The position numbers and the translations under genes are program-made. From the NCBI RefSeq assembly GCF_026191725.2, contig NZ_CP120863.1, positions 5,498,001-5,562,000 on the forward strand: DNA of 64,000 nucleotides, written 5' to 3'. The notes under the pieces were generated by a model. The model was not told the DNA's origin. It saw only the letters and a list, made by a program, of their open reading frames with translations, and did not search any database. The DNA is from Roseibium porphyridii. GTDB lineage: Bacteria; Pseudomonadota; Alphaproteobacteria; Rhizobiales; Stappiaceae. Shown piece after piece: positions 28,506-38,631 of this stretch. Numbering within the stretch: the first letter of the stretch is position 1; the number at the start of each line of letters is the position of its first letter.

Positions 28506-28603
28506 TTTGAGATAAATTACTCCGACCTCTCGCATCTGCTTCATTGATTGGAGCATCTCAGCATTGCGCCAATCGGGTCGCGGGAGATTGCAGGCCGGCA
28601 TAT

Positions 28604-28622
28604 GGGGGCCTCAGAAGCCCCC
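28604..28622 (-). terminator. Short GC hairpin after the SDR gene
   Basis: GGGGGC at 28604 pairs with GCCCCC at 28617 around a 7-base loop, just after the SDR stop. There is no following T-run on the minus strand, so it is a weak terminator candidate or an mRNA end-stabilising hairpin. Confidence 0.4.
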
Positions 28623-28632
28623 TCGCCAATCG

Positions 28633-29379
28633 TCAGGAAAAAAGCATCCCGCCGTTGATGTCGACACAAGCGCCGGTGATAAAGGCGGACTGCTCGGACG
28701 CCAGGAAAACAGCAAGATTTGCAACATCTTCAGAAGCGCCTTCCCGTTTCAATGGCGTCACGCCAGCCACGTGTTTGCGCACTTCTGGTTTCGTAAAGAT
28801 ATTATGGAAGTCGGTGTCGATCATTCCCGGGCACATCGCATTGACGCGAATGTCAGGGCCCAATTCCTTGGCCAATCCGCGTGTGAGCGTCATGACCGCG
28901 CCTTTCGACATTCCGTAGGCAAGAGCTCCCGGACCGCCGCCATCTCTGCCGGCCTGTGAGGCCATCGTCACAATGGCGCCGCCATTTTTCATATGCGGAA
29001 CGGCTTCCTTGATGACGAGCAGCGCCGATGTGGTGTTGAGGTCGAATACGGACTGCCAGTAATCGAGAGAAATCTCCGACAGCGGCCGGCGTGCGACGAT
29101 GCCGCCTGTGATCGGCATGACAATATCGACGCCGCCAAACTCCTCAACCGTTCGGTTGACCAGCGCCGCAACATCGTCGGGCTTTGTCATGTCGCCCTGC
29201 ATGGCAAGGGCCTTGCCGCCAGCCGATGTGATCTCCGAGACAGCGCTGTCCGCGCCCTTGCTGCTGCTGAAATAGTTGATGGCGACATTCGCGCCACGTG
29301 CTGCAAGCGCCATAACGCATGCCCGACCGATATCCCGGCCACCGCCAGTGACGATTGCTGTTTTTCCCTTGAGGTCCAT
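28633..29379 (-). CDS. SDR oxidoreductase, probable DEH (4-deoxy-5-hexoseulose uronate) reductase
   Basis: A 248-residue short-chain dehydrogenase. The cofactor motif reads TGGGRDIG in place of the usual TGxxxGIG. The catalytic Ser lies in TMASQAG, and Tyr and Lys in YGMSK. The C-terminus ITGACVDINGG is typical of classical SDRs. Next to an exo-type oligoalginate lyase, the likely reaction is NAD(P)H reduction of DEH to 2-keto-3-deoxygluconate, as known for SDR reductases paired with lyases in Sphingomonas sp. A1 and Agrobacterium. That role is inferred from context. AAGGAG precedes the ATG. Confidence 0.85.
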   Translation of the reverse strand: MDLKGKTAIVTGGGRDIGRACVMALAARGANVAINYFSSSKGADSAVSEITSAGGKALAMQGDMTKPDDVAALVNRTVEEFGGVDIVMPITGGIVARRPLSEISLDYWQSVFDLNTTSALLVIKEAVPHMKNGGAIVTMASQAGRDGGGPGALAYGMSKGAVMTLTRGLAKELGPDIRVNAMCPGMIDTDFHNIFTKPEVRKHVAGVTPLKREGASEDVANLAVFLASEQSAFITGACVDINGGMLFS

Positions 29380-29441
29380 TAGAGGCTCCTTGTAATGCCT
29401 AGGGTGTTGTTCACAGACCTGCCGGTCTCGTGTTCTTTGGT

Positions 29442-31778
29442 TCAGGCTTTCGCCAGTTTCTCGATGACAACCTTGAAGGACCTCTCCTGCGCGTCGGAGA
29501 AATAGAGGTCGCAGTCGTATCCCTGGTCGTCGAGGAAGTGAAATACGCGTCTGGGATCATCTGCCGGATAGGGAACCAGCAGTGCAGCGACGCGGTGTCT
29601 TGTCGACTTCGGAAAACTCGCCTTCAGGCAAGTGCTGACCGGCAATCCTTCATAGTCGCCCTCATCCACACCCGGGAATCCGGTTTCCTGCGAAAGCGTT
29701 GCAGCTCCTGCTTCCGACCACAGAAACTGGCCATAGAATCCGGCCTTGTCACCGGAGTACCTGAAACTGGTATCGCCCAGTTCGAACGGTGCATTGGCAT
29801 GCAGCAGCCAATCCACCGAGACCGGAGCATCGCTGTCGATGCTGTCGACAATCACGAAATAGCTTTCATGCACGAAATAGATTTCCCGCTCCACTTTCTG
29901 GAGAGAAGGGGTCAGGCTCCGATAGGCAGCGGTCGCATTGCCGCGCATATAGATGTGATCTTCGCGCTGCTCTGCGATTTCGATGCAACCTGTTGCCTGC
30001 ATCGCCCTGGCCTTGTCCCGATCGGCATATTGGCCCTTTCCGTCGATCAGGATCGCGTTTTTGGAACGGGTTTGACGCCGCCAGTTTCGGTGCATGGAGC
30101 TGTTGAAGGCAACGTAGTGTCCGGACTGTATCGCAAGGTCCTCGCCGAAGGCCGACAGACAGAAGGCGTTCTGGTCACCGTGGCTGTGACTGATGGAGCC
30201 GAAGGGCGATGACTTCATCACGAAGTGAATGTGCTCGTCCGGATCGTCCATCTTGTGCTGGATCGCAGCCCAACCGATGCCCTTGAACCACCTCAGCTTG
30301 TCGTTGTCACCTGGCGCTGACGGTTCAATCGATGGCCAATCACTTCGATACATCAGGTCGTCAAAATTGAGGTCCCACCAACCGTAATTGTAGAAAGCCA
30401 TTTCAGTGCCGGGATCGTTCCGTTTCACCTCTTCAAAAAACCATTGATAGGCCGGACTGCCGGTCACACCGGCGAATTGCCGCAAATTGTAGCCTACCTT
30501 CAGACACGGCAGGTCACCCATGGTGCTGTCATCGCCGAAAGTGGCACGGCGCGTATCGGGCGCTTTGGTATAGAGCGGGAAATCTCCGGTCTTGTGGAAG
30601 AAAGGACGACTGTAAAGATCTATACCCGTGTAGTTCTTCAGAAGGTTGGCCGCATCGATCAGATAGGCCATACCGGTCATCCAGTAATGCGGCCCTTCGG
30701 CCCAGCCACCATCCGCATCGCCCCAGGGCGAATAGACGCTGAACAGAAACTCGATCGAACAGTCGAGCCAGTCCCTTGCCTCCTCGCAGCCTTCTTCGTC
30801 CAGCAGAACGAGACTGGCAGGGATCAGGACAGCGGAGACCGCACGCACGGCATGGCTGTCAAAGGGAAAGATGTGAATGTTGGCGTGCTTGAAAACGTGA
30901 TGGGCTATTTCGCGCGTGCGCGTCAGCAATGCGGTTCTAACTTCTTCACGCTCAGTTTCACTTAAGTCACCGTGAAGCCAGTCATACCCCCATGCGAGAG
31001 CAAGCGTGACGCGGAAAGCCCATTCATCGGTATAAGCGCGCGACGTCGTGCCCGCAGGATCCCAACTTGCAGCAGCGAGCAACCAGTCCTTCGCCTTAAG
31101 CCGCAAGGGCTCTTCTTCCAGGACATGCCCTGCAATGGCAAGATGCCGGATCGCGTAAATGAGTTCCTGGCAGTCGATATAGGTCTGACGCCAGATCGGT
31201 GCGGTGCGCTGGTTGTTCGGATAAGGAGACGGTTCAGCCATGACCGGACGATCCATCCAGGGCCGGACCGATTTTTCAAAAAAGACTGACCAGCCGCAAT
31301 GATCGGCATCAGCAGCAACGGCTTTGCGGAAAGTCGGCAAGGTCTCGATCGTAAGCCAAAGCCGCGGGTGCGCGCGGCTGCAGTGATCGTATCGCGTGGC
31401 AGCAGCGGCAAGCGGTGAGCGAGGCAGATCGGCTGGAATTTCAAATTGCCGAATGGTGCTCCATTGAGAGGCGGGACACCTGGCGCCTTCGTCCCAGATC
31501 GCATAGCTCCAATAGTATGTTCCAGGTTCCAGCACCTGGTCGGGCGTGAAGAAATTTCGTTTCAGGTTTTCAAAGATGGTCGTGTCACCTGCGGGAAAAT
31601 CCGGACTTGAGGAAACCCGCAAAACGTAACGCGCACTCTCTTCGATGTCCGGGATCCAGGTAAATCTGGGAGGAACTTCGTCGACAGTCGCGCCGTTGGC
31701 AGGCCCGTATTGAATGTTCAGACGCCCAGCTTTCGGCTGGTCCAAAAATCCCGGTTTCAGATCACGATTCACTGACAT
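29442..31778 (-). CDS. Oligoalginate lyase-like protein (PL15 / heparinase II-III type)
   Basis: A 778-residue protein with the three-part layout of exo-type PL15 lyases such as Agrobacterium Atu3025: an N-terminal beta-sandwich (about 1-130, DUF4962-like, with VPPRFTWIPDIEES), an alpha/alpha toroid (about 150-450, with AFRVTLALAWGYDWL, HIFPFDSHAVRA and WAEGPHYWMTGMAYL) and a C-terminal heparinase-II/III-like beta domain containing SISHSHGDQNAFCLSA. It should release unsaturated monouronates by beta-elimination. No signal peptide is visible, so it is probably cytoplasmic, acting after import by the neighbouring ABC system. The start at 31778 is uncertain by about ten codons. Confidence 0.88.
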   Translation of the reverse strand: MSVNRDLKPGFLDQPKAGRLNIQYGPANGATVDEVPPRFTWIPDIEESARYVLRVSSSPDFPAGDTTIFENLKRNFFTPDQVLEPGTYYWSYAIWDEGARCPASQWSTIRQFEIPADLPRSPLAAAATRYDHCSRAHPRLWLTIETLPTFRKAVAADADHCGWSVFFEKSVRPWMDRPVMAEPSPYPNNQRTAPIWRQTYIDCQELIYAIRHLAIAGHVLEEEPLRLKAKDWLLAAASWDPAGTTSRAYTDEWAFRVTLALAWGYDWLHGDLSETEREEVRTALLTRTREIAHHVFKHANIHIFPFDSHAVRAVSAVLIPASLVLLDEEGCEEARDWLDCSIEFLFSVYSPWGDADGGWAEGPHYWMTGMAYLIDAANLLKNYTGIDLYSRPFFHKTGDFPLYTKAPDTRRATFGDDSTMGDLPCLKVGYNLRQFAGVTGSPAYQWFFEEVKRNDPGTEMAFYNYGWWDLNFDDLMYRSDWPSIEPSAPGDNDKLRWFKGIGWAAIQHKMDDPDEHIHFVMKSSPFGSISHSHGDQNAFCLSAFGEDLAIQSGHYVAFNSSMHRNWRRQTRSKNAILIDGKGQYADRDKARAMQATGCIEIAEQREDHIYMRGNATAAYRSLTPSLQKVEREIYFVHESYFVIVDSIDSDAPVSVDWLLHANAPFELGDTSFRYSGDKAGFYGQFLWSEAGAATLSQETGFPGVDEGDYEGLPVSTCLKASFPKSTRHRVAALLVPYPADDPRRVFHFLDDQGYDCDLYFSDAQERSFKVVIEKLAKA

Positions 31779-31830
31779 GACACTTCTTTGCTCGCAGGAA
31801 AAGGTCATCCGCCTTGTGGCGAACGACCTG

Positions 31831-31846
31831 TTAAGCGATTGTTTTA
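31831..31846. promoter_or_regulatory. 16-bp repeat motif (copy 2) before the lyase gene
   Basis: TTAAGCGATTGTTTTA, an exact copy of 28490-28505, covers the three bases at the end of the algQ-like stop codon and lies about 50 bases upstream of the lyase start. It could give the lyase-SDR pair its own regulated promoter inside the operon. Confidence 0.5.
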
Positions 31847-33406
31847 CTTATTATACTGACGTTCATAAGCGGACTGCATGACTTCAAGCACGTCGTTCAG
31901 ACCGAGTTTTTCCAACTGGGCGAGGTAGTCGTCCCATTCGGCCTCCACGTCACCATTGCCCAGGATCCAGCTTTGCTGCCGCTCCAGCATGTAGTCTCGG
32001 ATCGAGCTCCAGTGTTTGTCATAGACTTTCTGCTCGTCCGCATCGAAAGCCACGCCAAGGAACTGATCGATCAGGTAGTCTCCTTCGTCGTAAAGCGCGA
32101 TGCCCTCGAGGGCATATTCGTTCGACCACTGGATCTCATAACCATAATCCTGGAAGTAGCCGCGGCTCTGTAGCTGTGAGCCGATCTGGTAGAGCGAACG
32201 GTTTACAGGGCCAGCATCCAGAAACTCCTGCTTGAAGACCGCCTTGCCGTCGACCATGTCGTAATGCATGCCCTCAACGCCGAAGTTCGCCAGACGACGG
32301 CCTTCTTCTGTGAACCAGAAGTCAAAATACTTGATGGTCTCGATAGGGTGTTCGTTGGTGTGACCGATCGCCCATCCGTCCGGTTTGATCGGGATACGGC
32401 GATGCTCCTCGATGCGCTTGCCCGAGATCGAGGCAGGTGGCGCCATTGCCTTGAATTCGAACCCTTCGATATCCGAGGACAAACGATTGTAGCCGGAGGT
32501 CGACGCAAACCAGTCGTGGGTTGCTCCTCCGAGGTTTTCCGACAGGAGGAAATCACGCGCCGAGCTGCCACGGGTAAAGATCTCCGCATCAATGAGCCCT
32601 TCGGCATACCAACGCGCCAGGTTCTTGACACCTTCGCGGTAGCCTTCTTCCGCGTAAGGGTGTTTCAACTGGCCATTGTCGACATAGAAATCGTGGTAGG
32701 TATCGGAGCCGGACGACCGGCCATCCCAAAGCGTGACGAGGCGAATGAGCTCAGGCCACTGACGGGCGAAATAAGGCACTTCATCCGCTTCGCCGTTGCC
32801 GTTGGGGTCCTGGGTCTTGAACGCACGCAGCACCGCTTCGAAGTCTTCGACCGTTTCCGGAACGTCCAGCCCCAGTTTTTCGAGCCAATCGGTTCGGATC
32901 CAGTAGGCGCGGCCGTACTTCCCGTCCGGCAGATAGGGGATGTAGTACATCTGGCCGTCGGCCGCCGAAATCGCAGCAGCAATCTCCGGTCGCTCGTCGA
33001 AATACGCCTTCAGGTTAGGCGCGTGCTCTTCAATCAGGTCGTTCAGCGGCAGGAATGCGCCTTCAGGGCCATACTGATTGACAAAATCCTTGATCCGGCT
33101 GGAGCCGACGATGTCCGGGATCTTTCCCCCGGCGAGCATCAGGTTCAGGGCTTCCGTGCGTCCGGTGTTCTCATCGGTGCGCATGTTAGCGCCAACTGTC
33201 ACGTCAATCAGGTGAACGTTGGTCCATTCCCGGGCCTGTTGTTCCACCGGCCAGTCTTCCTTGTAGACTGGATATCGTGCGTGGTTCATCTGGATCGTCA
33301 GTTCCAACGGCTCACCTTCGACAATCTTGAGGTGGTCTTCCGCCAACGAGGGTGTCGTCAGGGCAGTTGCGGCCAAGACAGCTGCCGACAAGGTAAGTTT
33401 ACGCAT
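31844..33406 (-). CDS. AlgQ-like extracellular solute-binding protein (oligoalginate ABC importer)
   Basis: A 520-residue periplasmic binding protein with a signal peptide (about 1-22, cut near SLAED). From memory it matches AlgQ1/AlgQ2 of Sphingomonas sp. A1 in many blocks: PDIVGSSRIKDFVNQYGPEG, YYIPYLPDG, the calcium-binding loop DPNGNGEADEVP, RSSGSDTYHDFYVDNG, GGATHDWFAS, DGWAIGHTNEHPIETIKYFD and the C-terminal YERQYNK. AlgQ proteins capture alginate oligosaccharides for AlgM1-AlgM2-AlgS. GGGAGG precedes the ATG. Confidence 0.9.
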   Translation of the reverse strand: MRKLTLSAAVLAATALTTPSLAEDHLKIVEGEPLELTIQMNHARYPVYKEDWPVEQQAREWTNVHLIDVTVGANMRTDENTGRTEALNLMLAGGKIPDIVGSSRIKDFVNQYGPEGAFLPLNDLIEEHAPNLKAYFDERPEIAAAISAADGQMYYIPYLPDGKYGRAYWIRTDWLEKLGLDVPETVEDFEAVLRAFKTQDPNGNGEADEVPYFARQWPELIRLVTLWDGRSSGSDTYHDFYVDNGQLKHPYAEEGYREGVKNLARWYAEGLIDAEIFTRGSSARDFLLSENLGGATHDWFASTSGYNRLSSDIEGFEFKAMAPPASISGKRIEEHRRIPIKPDGWAIGHTNEHPIETIKYFDFWFTEEGRRLANFGVEGMHYDMVDGKAVFKQEFLDAGPVNRSLYQIGSQLQSRGYFQDYGYEIQWSNEYALEGIALYDEGDYLIDQFLGVAFDADEQKVYDKHWSSIRDYMLERQQSWILGNGDVEAEWDDYLAQLEKLGLNDVLEVMQSAYERQYNK

Positions 33407-33433
33407 GGTTTCCTCCCTTTGCGCTCATTGCGA

Positions 33434-34315
33434 CTACTCTTTGACCCCTCCGAGAAGAATTCCCTTCTCGAAATATTTCTGAATGAAGGGGTAGACGATC
33501 AAAACCGGGATGATGGAGCAGACGATGATTGCGGCAGTCACGGTTTCAGCGCTGAACCCTGCCGCGGTTTGCACGATTGCGAATTCGTCGTCATCGCTGA
33601 GATTTGAAATCGTGTGCCGCAGAAATACCTGCAGCGGGATCTTGTCCTCACTCTGCAAGAGCACCATCGCCCAGAAGAACCCGTTCCAGCGCGACACGAT
33701 GCAGAAAAGTGTGATGGTCGCGATGGCCGGTTTGCTGAGGGGCACAAACACCTTCCAAAGAACCTGAAAGTCATTGGCCCCATCCATCCGTGCGGCCTCT
33801 TCAAAGCTTTTCGGTATCGCTTCGAAGAAATTTCTCAGCAAGATGACGTTGAAGGCATTCACGGCGAAGGCGAGAATGATGCCAAACATGCTGTCCAGCA
33901 GGTTCAGGTCCCGCATATTCAGGAAAAACGGTATCAGCCCCGCGTTGAACCACATGGTGAAGGCGATGAAGAGGTTGAAGAACCTGCGCCCCTTCAGTTG
34001 CGGCCGCGACAGCGCGTACGCGCCTGGAATGATGAACGCAAGGCTCATCACTGTTCCGCCGATCGTGTAGATGAAGGTGTTGCGGTAGGAGATCCAGAAT
34101 TGCGGGTCCTTGAGGATATATCCATAGGCCTCGAGCGTCGCATCGATCGGTGTGAGAACCACCTTTCCTGCCTGCGCTGCAAATCCGGAACTGAAAGACA
34201 CCGCCGCGATATAGATAAACGGGTAAAGCGTCGCGACCGTGAACATGCCGATCAGGACCGAGACCACGATGGCAAAGAATTTGTCGCCGCGAGAGTAAAG
34301 GTTCCAATTCATCAT
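33434..34315 (-). CDS. Carbohydrate ABC permease (AlgM2/LplC type)
   Basis: A 293-residue inner-membrane protein with six predicted membrane segments and the EAA-loop sequence EEAARMDGANDFQVLWKVFVPLSKPA, which contacts the ATPase. Length (AlgM2 has 293 residues) and the C-terminal FIQKYFEKGILLGGVKE fit the AlgM2/LplC subfamily. AGGAGG lies upstream of the ATG at 34315. It is encoded between the binding protein and the other permease. Confidence 0.92.
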   Translation of the reverse strand: MMNWNLYSRGDKFFAIVVSVLIGMFTVATLYPFIYIAAVSFSSGFAAQAGKVVLTPIDATLEAYGYILKDPQFWISYRNTFIYTIGGTVMSLAFIIPGAYALSRPQLKGRRFFNLFIAFTMWFNAGLIPFFLNMRDLNLLDSMFGIILAFAVNAFNVILLRNFFEAIPKSFEEAARMDGANDFQVLWKVFVPLSKPAIATITLFCIVSRWNGFFWAMVLLQSEDKIPLQVFLRHTISNLSDDDEFAIVQTAAGFSAETVTAAIIVCSIIPVLIVYPFIQKYFEKGILLGGVKE

Positions 34316-34328
34316 TGATCCGCCTCCT

Positions 34329-35315
34329 CTACCAAAGCGACGTGCGCGAGAAGCGCCGCGACAAGGTGTTGGCCGTCATCACCAGAACAAAGGCGACAAC
34401 TGCGTTGAAGAGACCTGCTGCTGCAGCCAGGTCGTACTGACCCGATTGCAGACCCTGCCGATAGATCCAGGTATTCACGACATCGGCAGTTTCATAGGTT
34501 GCGGGCTGGTAAAGCAGAATGACCAGCTCGAAAGACACTTCCATGATGTTTCCGATACGGATGATCAGCATGATCAGGATCGTCGGCAGGATCGACGGGA
34601 TCGTGATCTTCCACATCATTTGCCACCGGTTAGCGCCGTCCACGACCGCACTTTCATAGAGCGATGGATTCACGCCCGCGATTGCTGCCAGGAACACGAT
34701 CGACCCAAAGCCCGCCTCCTGCCAGATGCCCGTCCCTATGAAGATCGGCCGAAACCATTCCGGCTGGGTGAGGAAGTAAATCGGGTCAAGTCCGAACCAA
34801 CTGATGACAGTGTTCACGATGCCGGCGGTCGGCGAGAAGGCAGTGATGACGATGCCGGCAATAATCACCGAAGAGATGAAATGCGGCAGATAGACAATGG
34901 TCTGCGCTGTCCTCTTGTAGCTCGCGTTCAGAACCTCGTTGAACATCAACGCCAGAATAATCGGCGCCGGGAAACCGAACAGGAGGTTGAGCGCGCTGAT
35001 CGTGACCGTGTTCTTGATCGCACGAAGGAACTGATCATTGGCAAAGAGTGTCTCGAAATGCTCCAACCCGACCCAGGGACTGCCTGCAATGCCGCGAAAG
35101 ATCGAGTAGTCCTTGAACGCGATCTGCAGACCGTACATCGGCTTGTAGAGGAAGACGATGAACCAGATGATCATCGGCAAGAGCATGAGGTAGAGTTGCC
35201 ATTCGCGCCTCAGATGCTCGACGATTGCTTCGAAACGGTCATTGACGGCCTCGTGTTCTTCAGAGCTTGTGACGTCGCTTGGCGTTAGCTGTCGCTCCTT
35301 TTCATGGACCAACAT
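34329..35315 (-). CDS. Carbohydrate ABC permease (AlgM1/LplB type)
   Basis: A 328-residue permease with an N-terminal cytoplasmic segment and six membrane segments, resembling AlgM1/LplB. Family stretches include YKPMYGLQIAFKDYSIFRGI, FGFPAPIILALMFNEVL and the EAA loop YESAVVDGANRWQMMWKIT. I chose the ATG at 35315 (GGGAG upstream); a TTG at 35321 would overlap the ATPase stop. It forms a heterodimer with the AlgM2-like permease. Confidence 0.92.
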   Translation of the reverse strand: MLVHEKERQLTPSDVTSSEEHEAVNDRFEAIVEHLRREWQLYLMLLPMIIWFIVFLYKPMYGLQIAFKDYSIFRGIAGSPWVGLEHFETLFANDQFLRAIKNTVTISALNLLFGFPAPIILALMFNEVLNASYKRTAQTIVYLPHFISSVIIAGIVITAFSPTAGIVNTVISWFGLDPIYFLTQPEWFRPIFIGTGIWQEAGFGSIVFLAAIAGVNPSLYESAVVDGANRWQMMWKITIPSILPTILIMLIIRIGNIMEVSFELVILLYQPATYETADVVNTWIYRQGLQSGQYDLAAAAGLFNAVVAFVLVMTANTLSRRFSRTSLW

Positions 35316-35317
35316 GA

Positions 35318-36418
<1,101 letters not shown>

Positions 36419-36775
36419 GCTTCCTCCCTGGAAGCCGGACAACCGCCAATCAGCCATAGCTCATCGTTCGGGCGATAGAGGCTCGCCCGGCACTGTCCGA
36501 CTTACAAATTCAAACATTTTTCGATCTCCTGGCCCTGACCCGACTCCCAATCAGGCTCCGCCGCGTATCAAGAGACCGCTCGCACGTTTTTTGACCACCA
36601 GCCAGACCCAACCTTTGAGTTGAGCCAGACATTTGTTTTAATTCACGTTTCAGACCTTCGCCTTTGACGATCATCGCGTCTGGTCGTTCGCGCGGCACAG
36701 CGACACATCATCTCGCCTTTCGGTGCGCCACGCATTCAGCCTTACAAGATGCAGGAGCACATATCAAGACTAATT

Positions 36776-36793
36776 TTTACAAATAAATTACAA
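36776..36793. promoter_or_regulatory. Tandem TTTACAA-type half-sites (alg side)
   Basis: TTTACAA at 36776 and ATTACAA at 36787, 11 bases apart, match the pair upstream of the TRAP operon and of rraA. It is a candidate operator of the local GntR/FCD regulator. Confidence 0.5.
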
Positions 36794-36876
36794 AAATGCC
36801 TTTCATAAAAAACTTCAGAACAAAATCACCACTTAAAACAAAGTCGCTAAACGCTTGAGAAAGCTTCTGTTACCTA

Positions 36877-36892
36877 TTAAACGTATGTTTTA
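36877..36892. promoter_or_regulatory. 16-bp motif (copy 3), near-palindromic
   Basis: TTAAACGTATGTTTTA matches the two exact copies at 28490 and 31831 at 13 of 16 positions and is itself nearly palindromic (TTAAAC...GTTTTAA with the next base). It lies in the divergent promoter region. Confidence 0.5.
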
Positions 36893-36962
36893 ATTGATGA
36901 AATTATACAACGCGCTTCAAATGCCGATGAATTGGCGACAAGTCTCTCGTCGAATTTCGATT

Positions 36963-36980
36963 TTTACAAATTATTGACAA
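36963..36980. promoter_or_regulatory. Tandem TTTACAA/TTGACAA half-sites before rraA
   Basis: TTTACAA at 36963 and TTGACAA at 36974, 11 bases apart, lie about 75 bases before the rraA start. TTGACA within the second half may double as a -35 box, so a bound regulator would block polymerase (inference). Confidence 0.5.
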
Positions 36981-37054
36981 GTTGGAAAGCGACAGTTATT
37001 CATCGGGATATGACCCAGCCAAGCGAAAACTGCCGAAACGGTGGCACCCACGCC

Positions 37055-37771
37055 ATGAGCGGATTGAGCACCGAAACTCACGAGAAACTGCTGCGAGTGA
37101 GCACAGCAACTCTGACAACAGTCATGTTCAAACGTGGACTTCGGAACATATTCCTGCAAGGCCTGCACCGGCTTCGCAAAGGACCGAACATGGTTGGTCC
37201 GGCCTATACGCTGCGCTACATTCCGGCACGTGAAGACCTGGACAATCTGGATTCCTTTGCCGACAGGACAAATGCCCAGCGCAAGGGTGTCGAGGAATGC
37301 CCTCACGGAGCTGTTTTTGTCATTGATTCCCGAGGGGATGCCTCCGCAGCATCCGCCGGCTGTATCCTTGCCATGCGCCTTCAGGCCAGAGGATGCGCCG
37401 GTGTCGTCACCGATGGCGGATTTCGCGACACGCCGGAAATTGCCGAACTCGATATGCCCGGTTATCATTCTAGACCGAGCGCACCGACCAACCTGACGAA
37501 GCATCATGCTGTTGCGGTAAATGATCCGATTGCATGCGGCGGCGTTTCCGTGTTTCCGGGCGATATTATTGTTGGCGACAACGAGGGAGTTGTTTGCATA
37601 CCGAAACATATGGCAAATGAAGTTGCGAACGAAGCTGCCGAAATGACGGTCTTCGAAGACTTCGTGATGGAGATGGTGAAACAAGGCGCATCAACATTCG
37701 GGCTCTATCCCCCGACTGATCCGTCTACCGAAGACAGGTTTATAGTGTGGCGGCAGAAAAACGGACGGTAA
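37055..37771 (+). CDS. RraA-family protein, putative HMG/CHA-type aldolase
   Basis: A 238-residue RraA/HMG-aldolase-fold protein. It carries VGPAYTLRYIP, a central GCAGVVTDGGFRDTPEI with the Arg-Asp pair that binds substrate and metal in pyruvate-forming HMG/CHA aldolases, then GGVSVFPGDIIVGDNEGVV. Having the RD motif favours a class II aldolase over the RNase E inhibitor RraA. Its pairing with a regulator in an oligouronate locus suggests it cleaves a 2-keto-3-deoxy acid (inference). The start at 37055 has GGTGG upstream; 37010 is possible. Confidence 0.82.
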   Translation: MSGLSTETHEKLLRVSTATLTTVMFKRGLRNIFLQGLHRLRKGPNMVGPAYTLRYIPAREDLDNLDSFADRTNAQRKGVEECPHGAVFVIDSRGDASAASAGCILAMRLQARGCAGVVTDGGFRDTPEIAELDMPGYHSRPSAPTNLTKHHAVAVNDPIACGGVSVFPGDIIVGDNEGVVCIPKHMANEVANEAAEMTVFEDFVMEMVKQGASTFGLYPPTDPSTEDRFIVWRQKNGR

Positions 37772-38478
37772 ATCAAACCCACTTGAGTGAACGACAGGTG
37801 CGGGACAGAACCCTGTCCGATCGCGCCTATGAAAACATCCTGTCCAAAATCATGGATGGTGACATTCCAGTTGGCGGCAAACTTCCAACTGAGCAGGTTC
37901 TTTCAAGTGAACTCGGAGTTTCCCGCCCCGTCCTGCGCCAGGCGCTGAAACAGTTGCGCGAAGATGATGTGATCGTGTCCCGCCAAGGGTCGGGATCTTT
38001 TGTGAAACGGCGCCCTGAAGGCGCTATTCTCGATTTTGCCCCAATCGGCTCGATTGCCGACATTCAGCGTACTTTCGAATTCCGGGCAGCCGTGGAAGGG
38101 GAAGCCGCCTATCTGGCCGCTGAAAGGCGCACGGATTCAGATCTGAACGAACTGCGCGCTTCTCTTGCGGAACTTGACCGCTGTATCGCCGAGGGTGAAC
38201 TGGGCGTAGCTGCAGACGAGGTCTTTCATGTTGCGGTCTGCAACGCTGCAGACAACAAGTATTTTGTCGCAGCACGGTCTTCCATGAAGTCAAATATCCT
38301 GACGGGCATGAACTTGACCCGCAATCTTTCACTCACCAAGCCACAAGACCGTATGAAGCTGGTTCAAGCTGAGCACTATGAGATTTTCGAAGCCATCGAA
38401 AAAGGCGACCGAGACTCAGCGCGCAACGCTATGCGGGCCCATGTTGAAAACGCACGCAAGCGCATTTTTGAAGGCTAG
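37747..38478 (+). CDS. GntR-family regulator with FCD domain
   Basis: A 243-residue transcription factor. The N-terminal winged helix (about 20-90, with IPVGGKLPTEQVLSSELGVS, RPVLRQALKQLREDD and RQGSGSFV) precedes an all-helical FCD ligand domain (about 105-240, with the metal-ligand pattern EFRAAVEGEAA, DEVFHVAVCNAA and HYEIFEAIEKGD). FCD domains bind small organic acids. The GTG start at 37747 overlaps rraA by 25 bases. It probably controls the surrounding uronate genes via the TTTACAA sites and would respond to KDG or a similar keto-acid (inference). Confidence 0.9.
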   Translation: MAAEKRTVNQTHLSERQVRDRTLSDRAYENILSKIMDGDIPVGGKLPTEQVLSSELGVSRPVLRQALKQLREDDVIVSRQGSGSFVKRRPEGAILDFAPIGSIADIQRTFEFRAAVEGEAAYLAAERRTDSDLNELRASLAELDRCIAEGELGVAADEVFHVAVCNAADNKYFVAARSSMKSNILTGMNLTRNLSLTKPQDRMKLVQAEHYEIFEAIEKGDRDSARNAMRAHVENARKRIFEG

Positions 38479-38631
38479 TCGTTCCCGTTGGATCGAAACC
38501 AATACACCGCAACGGACTGCGTGAGCAAGTCTTGAGCCGAGAGGCCGGAAACCGAAGCAGCTGCCGCCAGCCCTTACACAAGTGCAGGACCAACGACAGC
38601 TGTTCTTTCCTCGGGAGGGAAATCAATTGGG

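Larger units (their letters stand above)
36419..37054. promoter_or_regulatory. Divergent regulatory region between alg ABC operon and rraA-gntR
   Basis: About 630 bases without a supported gene. Tandem TTTACAA half-sites lie at 36776-36793 and 36963-36980, and a 16-bp motif at 36877-36892, within an AT-rich 36760-36985 core. The part nearer the ATPase gene (36420-36740) is GC-richer; a 62-codon minus frame there has no family resemblance. It probably serves as the long leader of the ABC operon. Confidence 0.55.

Noticed and set aside
32264..33607. 447-codon plus-strand frame opposite the AlgQ-like gene
   Set aside because: Antisense to a strongly recognised binding-protein gene; no domain or signal peptide.
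36510..36698. 62-codon minus-strand frame upstream of the alg ATPase
   Set aside because: Very basic, no recognisable motif, and located in a probable leader region.
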